Below, one piece after another: positions 1 through 7,830 of a DNA stretch of 36,727 bases. The stretch is from Clostridia bacterium (GTDB taxonomy: Bacteria; Bacillota; Clostridia; Saccharofermentanales; Saccharofermentanaceae), in the NCBI GenBank assembly GCA_024403755.1, contig JAKSRF010000011.1:1-36727 (forward strand), given 5' to 3'. Position 1 is the stretch's first letter. Every line of letters begins with the position of its first letter. The position numbers and the translations under genes are program-made. Under the pieces are notes generated by a model that did no database searches, was not told where the DNA came from, and saw nothing but the letters and a program-made list of their open reading frames with translations.

Positions 1-461
1 GTACCGAAGACTCTGATTCTGTTCGAGCGACGTTTAACTACGTCCTCATCATCACGAATAACGCGGTCATCTACTGTGAAACGGTTTGCATATGTCTCGC
101 GTTTTTCTGCTGCTAACATTGGTTCACCCTCAAGCGTTAATTGCAACACGGGATAACCATTCCTTGTAAGGTTTTGGTTAATATCATTTACCAAAGTCCA
201 AAACTGAACTTCATTAAGTTCTTCTATCTTAATCCCGGTATTGTCATGCAGGTATAAACAGAAATCCCAACTGGCTTTCTCATCATAACCGTGGCTGTGA
301 TGTTTGTAATATCTGCGTACAACAGCACTTTCAATATCGCTAAATGCAATTTCAACTGCGCGATTTCCATAAGTATCAATCAGTATTTCGCGATTACTGT
401 ATTGTACATTTATGCTGTAGGCGTGATATTTGGATATTTCAGTTTCGCTTCTGCCGCTCAT
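1..461 (-). CDS. Unrecognised protein, 3' end cut by the window edge
   Basis: An open frame of 153 codons runs leftward from an ATG at 461 to the window edge without a stop. The start is well supported: GAGGAG lies about 10 nt upstream of the ATG, and a candidate promoter (see 499-528) precedes it. The protein begins MSGRSETEISKYHAYSINVQ and is hydrophilic, with no membrane segment or signal peptide. Part of it is aromatic and histidine-rich (RRYYKHHSHGYDEKASWDF), and its last visible part is charged (DDRVIRDDEDVVKRRSNR). I do not recognise the family and assign no function. Its codon use looks like that of its neighbours. The gene is separated from mscL by a terminator and a repeat-rich spacer, so it is probably transcribed on its own. 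That it is a real gene is fairly sure; what it does is unknown. Confidence 0.65.
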   Translation of the reverse strand, partial: MSGRSETEISKYHAYSINVQYSNREILIDTYGNRAVEIAFSDIESAVVRRYYKHHSHGYDEKASWDFCLYLHDNTGIKIEELNEVQFWTLVNDINQNLTRNGYPVLQLTLEGEPMLAAEKRETYANRFTVDDRVIRDDEDVVKRRSNRIRVFG

Positions 462-498
462 ACAAATTATTCTCCTCTATATGCTATCCCTGCGAGGT

Positions 499-528
499 AT
501 TCTATCATATAAGCGGCATCAACGACAA
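499..528 (-). promoter_or_regulatory. Candidate sigma-A promoter of the leftmost gene
   Basis: Read on the minus strand, TTGTCG (528-523) is followed after 18 nt by TAGAAT (504-499). The start codon at 461 lies about 38 nt beyond the -10 box and the ribosome binding site sits in between. Both boxes differ from consensus, so support is moderate. Confidence 0.4.
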
Positions 529-550
529 ACATTTGCAAAAGTTTTTATGA

Positions 551-597
551 GAAAAAAACTGCCAACAAACTCTTGATTTTTGTTAGCAGGTTTTTTG
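551..597. terminator. Bidirectional rho-independent terminator
   Basis: CTGCCAACAA (559-568) pairs with TTGTTAGCAG (580-589). A run of six T follows on the plus strand (591-596) and a run of seven T on the minus strand (558-552). The only mismatch on the plus strand becomes a G-U pair in the minus-strand RNA, so the hairpin is best formed leftward, that is downstream of mscL and before the gene starting at 461. Confidence 0.7.
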
Positions 598-600
598 TTG

Positions 601-839
601 AATATACTATACTATTGGTTCCGCTAATCTGCGGACCAAAGTGCTGAATCTGTCGGAATTCCACTTTTTTGGCTTTCCGAGTGTATGTAAATGGTGATTT
701 GAAGGTGTTTTACATACACTTTTGTCGTTTTTGGCTTTCCGAGTGTATGTAAATGACGATTTGGAGGCTCCTTACATACACTTTTGCTGTTTTGAGACAG
801 CCACTGTGATACTGTTTGAATTGATTGTACGAGAATAAA
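601..839. other. Gene-free spacer holding a row of hairpins
   Basis: No plausible gene is seen between 462 and 839. Besides the terminator and the two long palindromic repeats described separately, this part holds a hairpin at 615-639: TTGGT-CCGC pairs with GCGG-ACCAA around a 6-nt loop, with one bulged T at 620. The string TTTGAGACAGCC at 791-802 recurs at the insertion sequence end near 36632. The spacer lies downstream of mscL on the minus strand. Confidence 0.6.
667..790. repeat. Two tandem 62-nt palindromic (hairpin) repeats
   Basis: Two copies stand head to tail with a 62-nt period. Each begins with TTTTTGGCTTTCCG, then AGTGTATGTAA (680-690 and 742-752), a 19-nt loop, and the exact complement TTACATACACT (710-720 and 772-782), then CTTTTG or TTTTG. 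The 11-bp stems are identical between copies, whereas the loops differ at several positions. That pattern fits a short palindromic interspersed repeat or a duplicated RNA hairpin. The stretches after the stems are T-rich, so terminator activity is possible. No open frame crosses the pair convincingly. Confidence 0.8.
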
Positions 840-1268
840 TTACTTCTTGCTTGCAAGCAAATCTCTGATTTCAACAAGAAGCTTCTCTTCTGCTGAAGGT
901 TCCGGTGCAGGCTCTTCTGCCTCTTCTTCCTTCTTTGAGCCTAATTCTTTGAGTTTGTTCATGCCTTTAAGAAGAATAAACAATACTACAGCCAAAATCA
1001 GGAAGTTAATAACAGATGTTATAAAATCACCATAGTTTATGCTGAGTGCGGTTCTCTCTTCCAACGATAGACCTGCATAGTCAACCCAAGGAAGTTTTAT
1101 TAATCCGGCTACTTCAGCACCGCCGAAAGAAGCAATAAGAGGATTGATAAAATCAGTAGTAAGTGCAGTTACTATACTTCCGAAAGCACCGCCGACAATA
1201 ACACCGATAGCCATATCCATTACGTTGCCTTTAAGAGCAAATTCTTTAAATTCTTTCAATAAACCCAT
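840..1268 (-). CDS. mscL: Large-conductance mechanosensitive channel MscL
   Basis: MscL forms a homopentameric pore in the cytoplasmic membrane that opens under membrane tension and releases solutes during hypo-osmotic shock. The 142-residue protein has the family layout: an amphipathic N-terminus (MGLLKEFKEFALKGNVMD), a glycine-rich first membrane helix (MAIGVIVGGAFGSIVTAL, about 18-35) that lines the pore, a periplasmic-type loop, a second helix near 83-104 (FITSVINFLILAVVLFILL), and a charged C-terminal helix after an acidic Glu/Pro stretch. Length is normal for the family. GGAGGG precedes the ATG. The gene lies 74 nt downstream of the P-loop gene on the same strand with a hairpin between them, so it may be read through weakly or have an unseen promoter. 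Confidence 0.95.
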   Translation of the reverse strand: MGLLKEFKEFALKGNVMDMAIGVIVGGAFGSIVTALTTDFINPLIASFGGAEVAGLIKLPWVDYAGLSLEERTALSINYGDFITSVINFLILAVVLFILLKGMNKLKELGSKKEEEAEEPAPEPSAEEKLLVEIRDLLASKK

Positions 1269-1289
1269 AATAAAAACCCTCCAAAAAAT

Positions 1290-1322
1290 ATAAAGTGTAG
1301 GTCAAAACTATGACCTACACAA
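1290..1322 (-). terminator. Hairpin between the P-loop gene and mscL
   Basis: GTGTAGGTCA (1295-1304) and TGACCTACAC (1311-1320) form a perfect 10-bp stem with a 6-nt loop. Read on the minus strand it follows the stop codon of the P-loop gene and is trailed by the T-rich sequence CTTTATATTTTTT. It therefore looks like that gene's terminator. It also ends just before the mscL ribosome binding site, so it could affect mscL expression. Confidence 0.65.
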
Positions 1323-1342
1323 AATGATAACATAAAAACTAA

Positions 1343-1750
1343 TTAACAAAAAGCCTTAATTGAATCAGGTAAAGTATCAATTGCCTCACTCAAAATAATT
1401 GTTATTGCGATGGAAGAAGCTGCTGCCAACTTATCCAACTCTGTGAGGAATGCTGATAATTCATTCATATCCGTAGACTTTGATACTTTCTTTATGCTGT
1501 CGATAAAAATGTGCGAGATATCATAATCCTTAGAACAAATGCCGCAAATAAAAGCGAGAAGCTGATCGTAACCTGTGCAAGGATACTCATCTATATTAAT
1601 AAGTCTTACCTTACACTTCAATAACTGGTCTAAACGATTGCCTCTCTCAATACAAACTACGTTGTTGTCTTCGACAGCTACCTGATTGATGTCATCTACA
1701 AGCTTTGCTGTCTTACCTGTACCTTTCTGTCCTGCAATAATCTTAATCAT
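1343..1750 (-). CDS. Small P-loop NTPase-like protein, function unknown
   Basis: The 135-residue protein opens with MIKIIAGQKGTGKTAKLVDD, which contains a clear Walker A motif (GQKGTGKT, residues 7-14) directly after the first beta strand. A candidate Walker B is IFID (81-84), a hydrophobic strand ending in Asp84. No helicase, kinase or secretion-ATPase motif follows, and at 135 residues it is much shorter than most P-loop ATPases. From memory, similar small ATP-binding proteins occur in Lachnospiraceae genomes, sometimes loosely labelled PilT-like, but I know of no defined role and do not use that name. The start is supported by AAAGGAGAC just upstream. It is divergent from rimP and followed by mscL. 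Confidence 0.8.
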   Translation of the reverse strand: MIKIIAGQKGTGKTAKLVDDINQVAVEDNNVVCIERGNRLDQLLKCKVRLINIDEYPCTGYDQLLAFICGICSKDYDISHIFIDSIKKVSKSTDMNELSAFLTELDKLAAASSIAITIILSEAIDTLPDSIKAFC

Positions 1751-1788
1751 AGTCTATGTCTCCTTTAGTGTTATTTTTTAATGATTTA

Positions 1789-1817
1789 ATTTTACTAAAA
1801 TTATTGTCTAATTTGAA
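1789..1817 (-). promoter_or_regulatory. Weak candidate promoter of the P-loop gene
   Basis: On the minus strand TTCAAA (1817-1812) is spaced 17 nt from TAAAAT (1794-1789). The surrounding DNA is very AT-rich, so chance matches are likely. The position, about 39 nt before the start codon, is suitable. Confidence 0.35.
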
Positions 1818-1875
1818 TAGTTAATTGCATAAATTTTAATTTTATTTTGTGAAATTTAACATAAAATGCGTAAAT

Positions 1876-1904
1876 TTGATTATTACCGATTATTGTGGTA
1901 AAAT
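1876..1904 (+). promoter_or_regulatory. Promoter of the rimP-nusA-infB operon
   Basis: TTGATT (1876-1881) is followed after exactly 17 nt by TAAAAT (1899-1904), a good vegetative sigma-factor promoter. Transcription would start near 1911, giving a leader of about 80 nt before the rimP ATG at 1992. Confidence 0.6.
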
Positions 1905-1933
1905 AATTGAGGTTTTAAGAGGTTTTTCTTTTT

Positions 1934-1970
1934 GAACGGACTGTTTACGGTCCGTTTTTTGTTTATTTTT
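1934..1970 (+). terminator. Leader terminator or attenuator before rimP-nusA
   Basis: AACGGAC (1935-1941) and GTCCGTT (1950-1956) form a 7-bp stem with an 8-nt loop, followed by six T (1955-1960) and a further T-rich stretch. It sits inside the leader between the promoter and the rimP ribosome binding site, so transcripts of the operon must pass it. A weak stem with a long U tract is the kind of site at which NusA can raise termination efficiency. Confidence 0.6.
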
Positions 1971-1991
1971 TGTAATTTAGTCGAGGTGTTA

Positions 1992-2495
1992 ATGGCAAAG
2001 AGATCCAAAATCGCTCAGGCTGCCTTTGATATAGCAGAACCTATAGCAAAGGATATGGGCTATGAACTTGTTGATGCTGAATATAAAAAGGAAGGACAGG
2101 ATATGTTCCTTCGTTTGTTCATTGATAAGGAAGGTGGAATATCTTCAGATGACTGTGAGAGATTCAGCATGACTGTAGATCCAATTTTCGATAAGGAATT
2201 GAAGCATGATGCAGATTATTTTGAGGTGTCTTCTCCGGGGCTTACAAGACCGCTTGAGACAGAAGCCGATTTCAAAAGATATTCAACAGAGCTCATTGAG
2301 ATGAGTCTTTTCAAAGAATATGAAGGTCAGAAGAATTTCCTTTGTAAGATAAAGGAAGTTAATGAAGAGAATGTCGTTGTCGAAGTCCTTGAGAACAAGA
2401 GTATTAATAAGGCACAAAAGAAGTATGTGACGATTGCCGAATTGGTAATAGGCTACGATATGATAGCTAAGGCAATAAGACATATAGAATTTTAA
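1992..2495 (+). CDS. rimP: Ribosome maturation factor RimP
   Basis: RimP helps assemble the 30S subunit. The protein has the expected two parts: an N-terminal alpha/beta domain with the family pattern GYELVDAEYKKEG, FLRLFIDKEGGISSDDCERF and YFEVSSPGLTRPL, and a C-terminal beta-barrel. I place the start at the ATG at 1992 (MAKRSKIAQAAFD), which has GAGGTG a few bases upstream. An in-frame TTG at 1932 would add twenty hydrophobic residues, lacks a ribosome binding site and lies across the leader hairpin. The resulting 167 residues are slightly longer than the usual 150 or so. It is the first gene of the operon and nusA follows after 26 nt, the standard order. Confidence 0.95.
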   Translation: MAKRSKIAQAAFDIAEPIAKDMGYELVDAEYKKEGQDMFLRLFIDKEGGISSDDCERFSMTVDPIFDKELKHDADYFEVSSPGLTRPLETEADFKRYSTELIEMSLFKEYEGQKNFLCKIKEVNEENVVVEVLENKSINKAQKKYVTIAELVIGYDMIAKAIRHIEF

Positions 2496-2521
2496 TTACT
2501 ATTACATAGCAGGAGGTTAAC

Positions 2522-3718
2522 ATGGCAAAGCAGGAAGAGGAAGGAAAGTTGAATGTTTTAGAGGCAATAAGAGCACTTGCCGAGGAACGCGGAATTGATG
2601 ATGAGAAGTTGATTCGCGCCGTTGAGGAAGGAATCGTTACTGCATTCAGAAGAGAGTTCTCTGCTTCAAAGACAAATGAGAATGTACATGCCGAGATTGA
2701 TCGTGAGGATGGTACTATTTCTCTTTATAAAGTAATTGAGGTTGTTGAAGAGGTAATGGATCCTGATAAGGAAATGTCACTTGAAGATGCTAAGTCAATG
2801 GATCCTGATTTTGAAATCGGTGATGAGTTTGAGATGGGCCTTGAGGTTCAGAATCTCGGTCGTCTTGCTGCTACAGCTGCAAAGAGTGCTATTTCACAGA
2901 AGATTCGTGAGGCTGAGTTTGAGAGAATTAAGGATGAGTATGAAGGCCGTATAGGTGAGATGACATCCGGTAAGATTTTGCGTCGCGACAACAGATGTGT
3001 TTATGTTGATATCGAGAAGCGTAACAATAAGAACTTTGACGTTGATACTATTACATCAAGAACAGAAGCTACTTTGTCACAGGATGAGAAAGTAAAGACA
3101 GAGATTTATAAAGAGAATGCTGTAATGTATTTCATTATCCAGGGCGTTCAGGAACAGAAGGGTCGTCCGTCTGTTATTCTTTCACGTAAGTCTCCTGTTC
3201 TTGTTACTAAACTTTTTGAGCTTAATGTTCCTGAGATTCTTCGCGGTGAGGTTATTGTTTATAATGTAGCTCGTGAAGCAGGTTCACGTTCAAAGGTTGC
3301 CGTTTACTCAAGAAGTGAAGGCGTTGATGCAAAGGGTTCTTGTGTAGGCCAGAGAGGTCAGCGTGTTCAGGCTGTTATGGATGCTCTTCAGGGAGAGAAG
3401 ATTGATATCGTTGAATGGAATGAGGATCCGGCTATCTTTATTAAAGAGGCATTACAGCCGGCAAAGGCAGTAAGTGTTGAGACTGAGATTACAGTACGTG
3501 AGGACGGAACTGAAGATAAGCAGGCACTTGTTATTGTACCTGATTCACAGTTCTCGCTTGCTATCGGTAAGAGCGGACAGAATGTTCGTCTTGCTGCTAA
3601 GCTCACAGGCTTTAAGATCGATATTAAGAAGGAATCAGATTGTTCTTCTTCCGACGTAGATGATATTCTCAATGATTTTGTTCCGGATGAGCAAAACGCA
3701 GTTGAGAGTGAAGAATAA
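2522..3718 (+). CDS. nusA: Transcription termination/antitermination factor NusA
   Basis: NusA binds RNA polymerase and nascent RNA and controls pausing, intrinsic termination and antitermination. The 398-residue protein has the N-terminal polymerase-binding domain (1 to about 130), an S1 domain (about 135-200), and two KH domains, with conserved segments KSPVLVTKLFELNVPEI, SRSKVAVYS, GSCVGQRGQRVQAV and LAIGKSGQNVRLAAKLTGF. It lacks the C-terminal acidic repeats of enterobacterial NusA, as is normal in Firmicutes, and ends in a short acidic tail. AGGAGG precedes the ATG by 5 nt. It may control its own operon through the leader hairpin at 1934-1970. Confidence 0.97.
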   Translation: MAKQEEEGKLNVLEAIRALAEERGIDDEKLIRAVEEGIVTAFRREFSASKTNENVHAEIDREDGTISLYKVIEVVEEVMDPDKEMSLEDAKSMDPDFEIGDEFEMGLEVQNLGRLAATAAKSAISQKIREAEFERIKDEYEGRIGEMTSGKILRRDNRCVYVDIEKRNNKNFDVDTITSRTEATLSQDEKVKTEIYKENAVMYFIIQGVQEQKGRPSVILSRKSPVLVTKLFELNVPEILRGEVIVYNVAREAGSRSKVAVYSRSEGVDAKGSCVGQRGQRVQAVMDALQGEKIDIVEWNEDPAIFIKEALQPAKAVSVETEITVREDGTEDKQALVIVPDSQFSLAIGKSGQNVRLAAKLTGFKIDIKKESDCSSSDVDDILNDFVPDEQNAVESEE

Positions 3719-3768
3719 TTGAGAACTTAATCGGTGATTAACCGTCAGAACTATGAGGTGAGTTGATT

Positions 3769-4047
3769 ATGAATAAGAAAAAACCACAGAGAATGTGCGT
3801 ATCATGCAGAACCAAGAAGGATAAGAATGATTTGGTTCGTGTGGTTTTGCAACCGGATGGTTCAATTATTTATGATCCTACCGGAAAGGCATCCGGCAGA
3901 GGTTCTTATCTTTGCCGAAGCGAAGAGTGCATAAAGGCAGAGCTTAAGGCACACAGATTGTCAAAGGGCTTACATCATATGATTTCTGAGAATGATTTAT
4001 CCGAAGTAGCTAAGACTATTATGGAGGAAATACAAAACGAATCATAA
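3769..4047 (+). CDS. ylxR: YlxR family RNA-binding protein
   Basis: YlxR is a small basic protein found beside nusA in Firmicutes; in Bacillus subtilis it has been linked to RNase P and renamed RnpM. The sequence shows the family signature: RMCVSCRTKKDKNDLVRVV near the N-terminus, then GRGSYLCRSEECI. The start is the ATG at 3769, ten bases after GAGG (3755-3758); the in-frame TTG at 3763 is too close to that site. The protein is 92 residues, the usual size. One base separates its stop from ylxQ. Confidence 0.93.
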   Translation: MNKKKPQRMCVSCRTKKDKNDLVRVVLQPDGSIIYDPTGKASGRGSYLCRSEECIKAELKAHRLSKGLHHMISENDLSEVAKTIMEEIQNES

Positions 4048-4048
4048 T

Positions 4049-4387
4049 ATGGATGATAAAGAAAAGATTCTGCGTTTTCTTGGTCTTGCAGTCAGAGCCG
4101 GCAGTGTTGAATCTGGATTTGATGCGGTTGCCGGGTGTATTGCTAAAGGAAATGCAAAAATGCTGATAATTGCTCGAGATATTTCCAGGAATACGTTGAA
4201 TAAGTTTTTGGATTTATCCTCTAAAGCAGATATGCCTGAAAGGGCTTACAGCTTCGGAACAATGGAAGAGTTGGGAGAAGCAATGGGAAAGAACAGCAGA
4301 GCTTTAATTGCAATAACGGATAAGGGTTTTGCCGATAAGTTATCAAGTATGTTGGAAGTGTTTGAATACAAGGAGGAAGATAATTAA
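4049..4387 (+). CDS. ylxQ: L7Ae-family RNA-binding protein YlxQ
   Basis: YlxQ belongs to the ribosomal L7Ae/L30e/S12e fold, whose members bind kink-turn RNA. The 112-residue sequence has the family start ([20 protein letters not shown]), in which AGxxxxG is typical, and the strand-turn [15 protein letters not shown]. The last part is more variable and ends in an acidic tail. It lies between ylxR and infB, as in other Firmicutes, and its stop codon overlaps the infB ATG (TAATG), suggesting translational coupling. The cellular RNA target is not known from sequence. Confidence 0.9.
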   Translation: MDDKEKILRFLGLAVRAGSVESGFDAVAGCIAKGNAKMLIIARDISRNTLNKFLDLSSKADMPERAYSFGTMEELGEAMGKNSRALIAITDKGFADKLSSMLEVFEYKEEDN

Positions 4388-7299
4388 TGAGCGAAGATGC
4401 TAATAAAAAACCTCAGATAATAATGGGTGGAGTATCAGGTAATAAGGAATTTGTTGTAAGAAGAGTCCATAAGAAGAGTGCAGACGCTTCTCAGGCCAAA
4501 GATACGGCGGCTAATGCTGCTCCTGTTGCAAAGAGTCCGGAAAGTAATGAGACTCCTGCTAAGGCACAGCCGAATACAGAAACGGTAAAGACTTCCGTTA
4601 AAGCGGAGGCTAAAGAGGCTCCGAAGGCAAAGTCAACAGCTAAAAATGAAACTGTAAAGACGGACGCTTCTGTTGATAAAGCAATCAAAAAGACGGAAGA
4701 GTCTTCAGCTTCTGTTAAGAAAGCAAAAGAGGAGAAAACTGTTTCCAAGACAGAGAAGAAGGAAACTTCAAAGGCAGAGCCAAAGGAAGTTGCAGCTCCA
4801 AAGGTAAATGAGGAAGCTAAGATTTCGGATGAAGCAAAGGTTGCTCCAAAGGAAGATAAAAAGGAAAGTGCTTCGGATTCTGCTAAGACAACAGAAGTTA
4901 AGAAGCCTGAGCCTCAGAAACAGAAATTATCATCAGCAGTTATTGCTATGCCGGATTCTGCACCTGCTGCACCGCGTAAAAGCGTTTTTGTAAACAGAGA
5001 CAGAGATAACCGTGACGGTAATCGTAATACATATCGTTCAAGCTATAACTCACGCGACGGAAGAGATAACAACCGTGGCGAAGGAAGAGATAATCGTGAC
5101 AGATTCCAGCGTAACGGCGAGGGAAGAGGTAACAGCCAGGGAAGAGAGCGCTACGGCAATAATCAGCAGCGTGGTTACGGAGATAACCAGTATCAGTCAA
5201 AGGATAAGGATGATGAAGGAAGTTCACGTCCGTTATCACGTCCTCGTAACAGTAAGCCTGCCAATAAGTCAGAGTCACCTATCGAGGAAGTAAAGAAGTC
5301 AAGAGCAGATTTTGCTACAAGAAATGCTAAGGATAAAAAGCGTTACGACAATGAGAACAGTAAGCATGACGGTAACGGTTTTGACAACAATGATAAGCGT
5401 TCACGTAACAAGAATGCGAATTCGAACTTTAACGGAAGAAGTATGGATTATTCGGAAGACGGATATGATTCATATTACGGCGGAGGAAGAAAGCGCAATA
5501 AGAAGTCAAAGGCTGCAGAAGATAACAGTAATGTTCTCATAGAGAAGATTACAGAAATTCAGATTCCTGCTTTTATCTCGGTTAAAGATTTTGCCGAAGG
5601 AATAAAGAAGAAGAGTACTGAAGTAATTACTGCACTTATGAAATTGGGTGTTATGGCTACTATTAACCAGGAACTCGATTTTGATACAGCTTGTTTGTTG
5701 GCAGACAGCTTTGGCATTACTGCTACTCTCTTAACAGAGGTAACGGAAGAGGATATTCTCTTTGAGGATGATGATGTTGAGATTGAAGAGAATATGAAGC
5801 CGCGTCCGCCTGTAGTAGTAGTTATGGGTCACGTTGATCATGGTAAGACTTCACTTCTTGATAAAATCAGATCAGCTTCTGTTGTATCAGGTGAGGCCGG
5901 TGGTATTACACAGGCTATCGGTGCTTATACTGTTAAGCTTAAGGGCCGTCAGATTACTTTCCTTGATACTCCTGGTCATGAAGCATTTACTACAATGCGT
6001 GCAAGAGGTGCACAGGTAACAGATATTGCTATTCTTGTTGTAGCTGCAGACGATGGTGTAATGCCGCAGACTATTGAGGCAATTAACCATGCCAAGGCAG
6101 CTAATACTGAGATTATCGTTGCTATTAACAAGATTGATAAGCCGGGTGCAAATCCGGATAAGGTTAAGCAGGAGCTTTCTAATTACGAGCTCATTCCTGA
6201 GGAGTGGGGCGGTTCAACTATCATGGTTCCGGTAAGTGCAAAGCAGGGTACAGGTGTAGACGATCTCCTTGAGATGGTTCTCCTTACAGCTGATGTACTT
6301 GAACTTAAGGCAGATCCTAAGAGACAGGCCAAGGGTACTGTAATCGAGGCTAAGCTTGACAAGTCCAGAGGTCCGGTTGCTACAGTTCTTGTTCAGAGAG
6401 GTACTCTTAAGCAGGGTGACAGCGTAGTGTGCGGTGCTATGATCGGTAACGTTCGTGCGATGTACGATGACAAGGGCGGAGCTATTAAGAAAGCAGGTCC
6501 TTCTATTCCGGTAGAGATTCTCGGTCTTCCTGATGTACCTGATGCAGGTGAGATGCTTTATGCCGTAACCGATGATAAGGTAGCCAGACAGCTTGTTGAG
6601 AAACGTAAGATTAAGCTTCGTGAGCAGCAGCTCCATAAGAGTTCAAAGATGACACTCGAGAATCTTGCCGCAAGTCTTGCAGCAGGCGATGTTAAGGATT
6701 TGAATCTTATTATCAAGGCTGATATTCAGGGTTCTGTTGAGGCTGTTATTCAGTCTCTTGTAAAGCTTTCAAATGATGAAGTTCATGTAAAGATTGTACA
6801 TTCAGGTGTAGGTGCAATTAATGAATCTGATATCGTTCTCGCCGATGTATCCAATGCTATTATCATCGGATTTAACGTTCGCCCGAATGCTTCTATCATT
6901 GATAAGGCTAAGGAAGCAAATGTTGATATCAGATTGTATGACATTATCTATAAGGCTATCGAAGATATTGAGGCTGCCATGAAGGGTATGCTTGCTCCTA
7001 CTTACGAGGAGGTTGTTCTCGGACATGTAGAGATTCGTGAGCTCTTTAAGGTAAGCGGCGTCGGCACTATCGGCGGATGCTACGTTCTTGACGGAAAAAT
7101 CGTTCGTAACTGCGGTGTACGTGTTGTTCGTGATGATATCGTAGTTTATGCAGGTCAGCTCGCTTCATTGCAGCGTATGAAGGATGCGGTAAAGGAAGTA
7201 AATGCCGGATATGAGTGCGGTCTTTCCATTGAGAATTTCAATGACATTAAGATTGGCGATATTATCGAGTCTTTCGAGATGCGTGAGGTAGCACGTTAA
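4387..7299 (+). CDS. infB: Translation initiation factor IF-2
   Basis: IF-2 is the GTPase that places initiator fMet-tRNA on the 30S subunit and promotes subunit joining. The 970-residue protein has a long low-complexity N-terminus: Lys/Glu/Ala-rich to about 195, then an Arg/Asn/Gly/Asp-rich stretch to about 378 with many RD, DNR and GRD steps. The IF2_N domain begins near 385. The G domain carries GHVDHGKTS (P-loop, 481-489), DTPGHEAF and NKIDKPG, followed by the beta-barrel domains and the C-terminal fMet-tRNA binding domain ([19 protein letters not shown]). GGAGGAAG precedes the start. A clear terminator follows the gene, so the later genes may be expressed at a lower level. Confidence 0.98.
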   Translation: MSEDANKKPQIIMGGVSGNKEFVVRRVHKKSADASQAKDTAANAAPVAKSPESNETPAKAQPNTETVKTSVKAEAKEAPKAKSTAKNETVKTDASVDKAIKKTEESSASVKKAKEEKTVSKTEKKETSKAEPKEVAAPKVNEEAKISDEAKVAPKEDKKESASDSAKTTEVKKPEPQKQKLSSAVIAMPDSAPAAPRKSVFVNRDRDNRDGNRNTYRSSYNSRDGRDNNRGEGRDNRDRFQRNGEGRGNSQGRERYGNNQQRGYGDNQYQSKDKDDEGSSRPLSRPRNSKPANKSESPIEEVKKSRADFATRNAKDKKRYDNENSKHDGNGFDNNDKRSRNKNANSNFNGRSMDYSEDGYDSYYGGGRKRNKKSKAAEDNSNVLIEKITEIQIPAFISVKDFAEGIKKKSTEVITALMKLGVMATINQELDFDTACLLADSFGITATLLTEVTEEDILFEDDDVEIEENMKPRPPVVVVMGHVDHGKTSLLDKIRSASVVSGEAGGITQAIGAYTVKLKGRQITFLDTPGHEAFTTMRARGAQVTDIAILVVAADDGVMPQTIEAINHAKAANTEIIVAINKIDKPGANPDKVKQELSNYELIPEEWGGSTIMVPVSAKQGTGVDDLLEMVLLTADVLELKADPKRQAKGTVIEAKLDKSRGPVATVLVQRGTLKQGDSVVCGAMIGNVRAMYDDKGGAIKKAGPSIPVEILGLPDVPDAGEMLYAVTDDKVARQLVEKRKIKLREQQLHKSSKMTLENLAASLAAGDVKDLNLIIKADIQGSVEAVIQSLVKLSNDEVHVKIVHSGVGAINESDIVLADVSNAIIIGFNVRPNASIIDKAKEANVDIRLYDIIYKAIEDIEAAMKGMLAPTYEEVVLGHVEIRELFKVSGVGTIGGCYVLDGKIVRNCGVRVVRDDIVVYAGQLASLQRMKDAVKEVNAGYECGLSIENFNDIKIGDIIESFEMREVAR

Positions 7300-7315
7300 T
7301 TTGTTATCGGGAAAA

Positions 7316-7360
7316 CAGGCAGTCGCAACAGGATAGTTGTGCGCTGCCTTTTTTTTCTTT
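7316..7360 (+). terminator. Terminator after infB
   Basis: AGGCAG (7317-7322) pairs with CTGCCT (7344-7349), and the inner CGCAAC pairs largely with GTTG-CG, giving a long stem followed by eight T (7349-7356). It is a strong intrinsic terminator inside the otherwise continuous infB-rbfA series. Genes from rbfA on must depend on readthrough or on a weak promoter in the next 45 nt, where TAGAAT near 7371 is the only -10-like box I see. Confidence 0.8.
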
Positions 7361-7404
7361 TCGAAAAGGGATAGAATAAATAAAAAGATTAATCGGAGGA
7401 GATT

Positions 7405-7812
7405 ATGAGACGTAACAGAGCAGCAATTGTCGGCGATGAGATGCAGAAGGTTTTATCCGGTATTATTGCCAATGATGTTAAGGATCCGCGTATACCTTTT
7501 ATGACTACGATTACAGGTGTTAAGATGTCTTCGGATTTAACACATGCAACTTGTTCGATTTCGGTAATGGGAAGCGATAAGGAACAAAAGGATTGTCTTG
7601 AGGCAATCGTTCATGCTACCGGCTTTATAAGAAGAGAAATGTGTAAGCATATTAATCTCAGAGTTGCTCCGGAACTTCATTTCGTTTTGGATAATACTCT
7701 TGAGAATGCGGCATATATGGATGCGGTTATTAACAGAGTTCGTGCAAAGGATAAGGCTATACACGAGCAGTATCATCTTGATGAGGATAAGGAGGAAGAG
7801 GGAGAAGAATAA
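7405..7812 (+). CDS. rbfA: Ribosome-binding factor A
   Basis: RbfA is a small KH-like protein that binds free 30S subunits and supports late 16S rRNA maturation, especially in the cold. The 135-residue protein matches the family: RNRAAIVGDEMQKVLSGII, DVKDPRIPFMTTITGVKMSSD, ATCSISVMG, and the strand LRVAPELHFVLDNTLENA. It ends in an acidic tail, common in Firmicutes. GGAGGAG precedes the ATG. It follows the infB terminator by about 45 nt and lies 18 nt before nrnA, the usual neighbour. Confidence 0.96.
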   Translation: MRRNRAAIVGDEMQKVLSGIIANDVKDPRIPFMTTITGVKMSSDLTHATCSISVMGSDKEQKDCLEAIVHATGFIRREMCKHINLRVAPELHFVLDNTLENAAYMDAVINRVRAKDKAIHEQYHLDEDKEEEGEE

Positions 7813-7830
7813 CTTTTTCCTTAAGGTGCA

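Noticed and set aside
1932..1991. N-terminal extension of rimP from a TTG
   Set aside because: It has no ribosome binding site, encodes a short hydrophobic stretch foreign to the family, and crosses the leader terminator; the ATG at 1992 has GAGGTG in front.
4491..5278. Long open frames opposite or beside infB (4491-4748, 4946-5278, 5012-5293)
   Set aside because: They arise from the low-complexity coding sequence of IF-2 in other frames, lack ribosome binding sites and have biased, repetitive composition.
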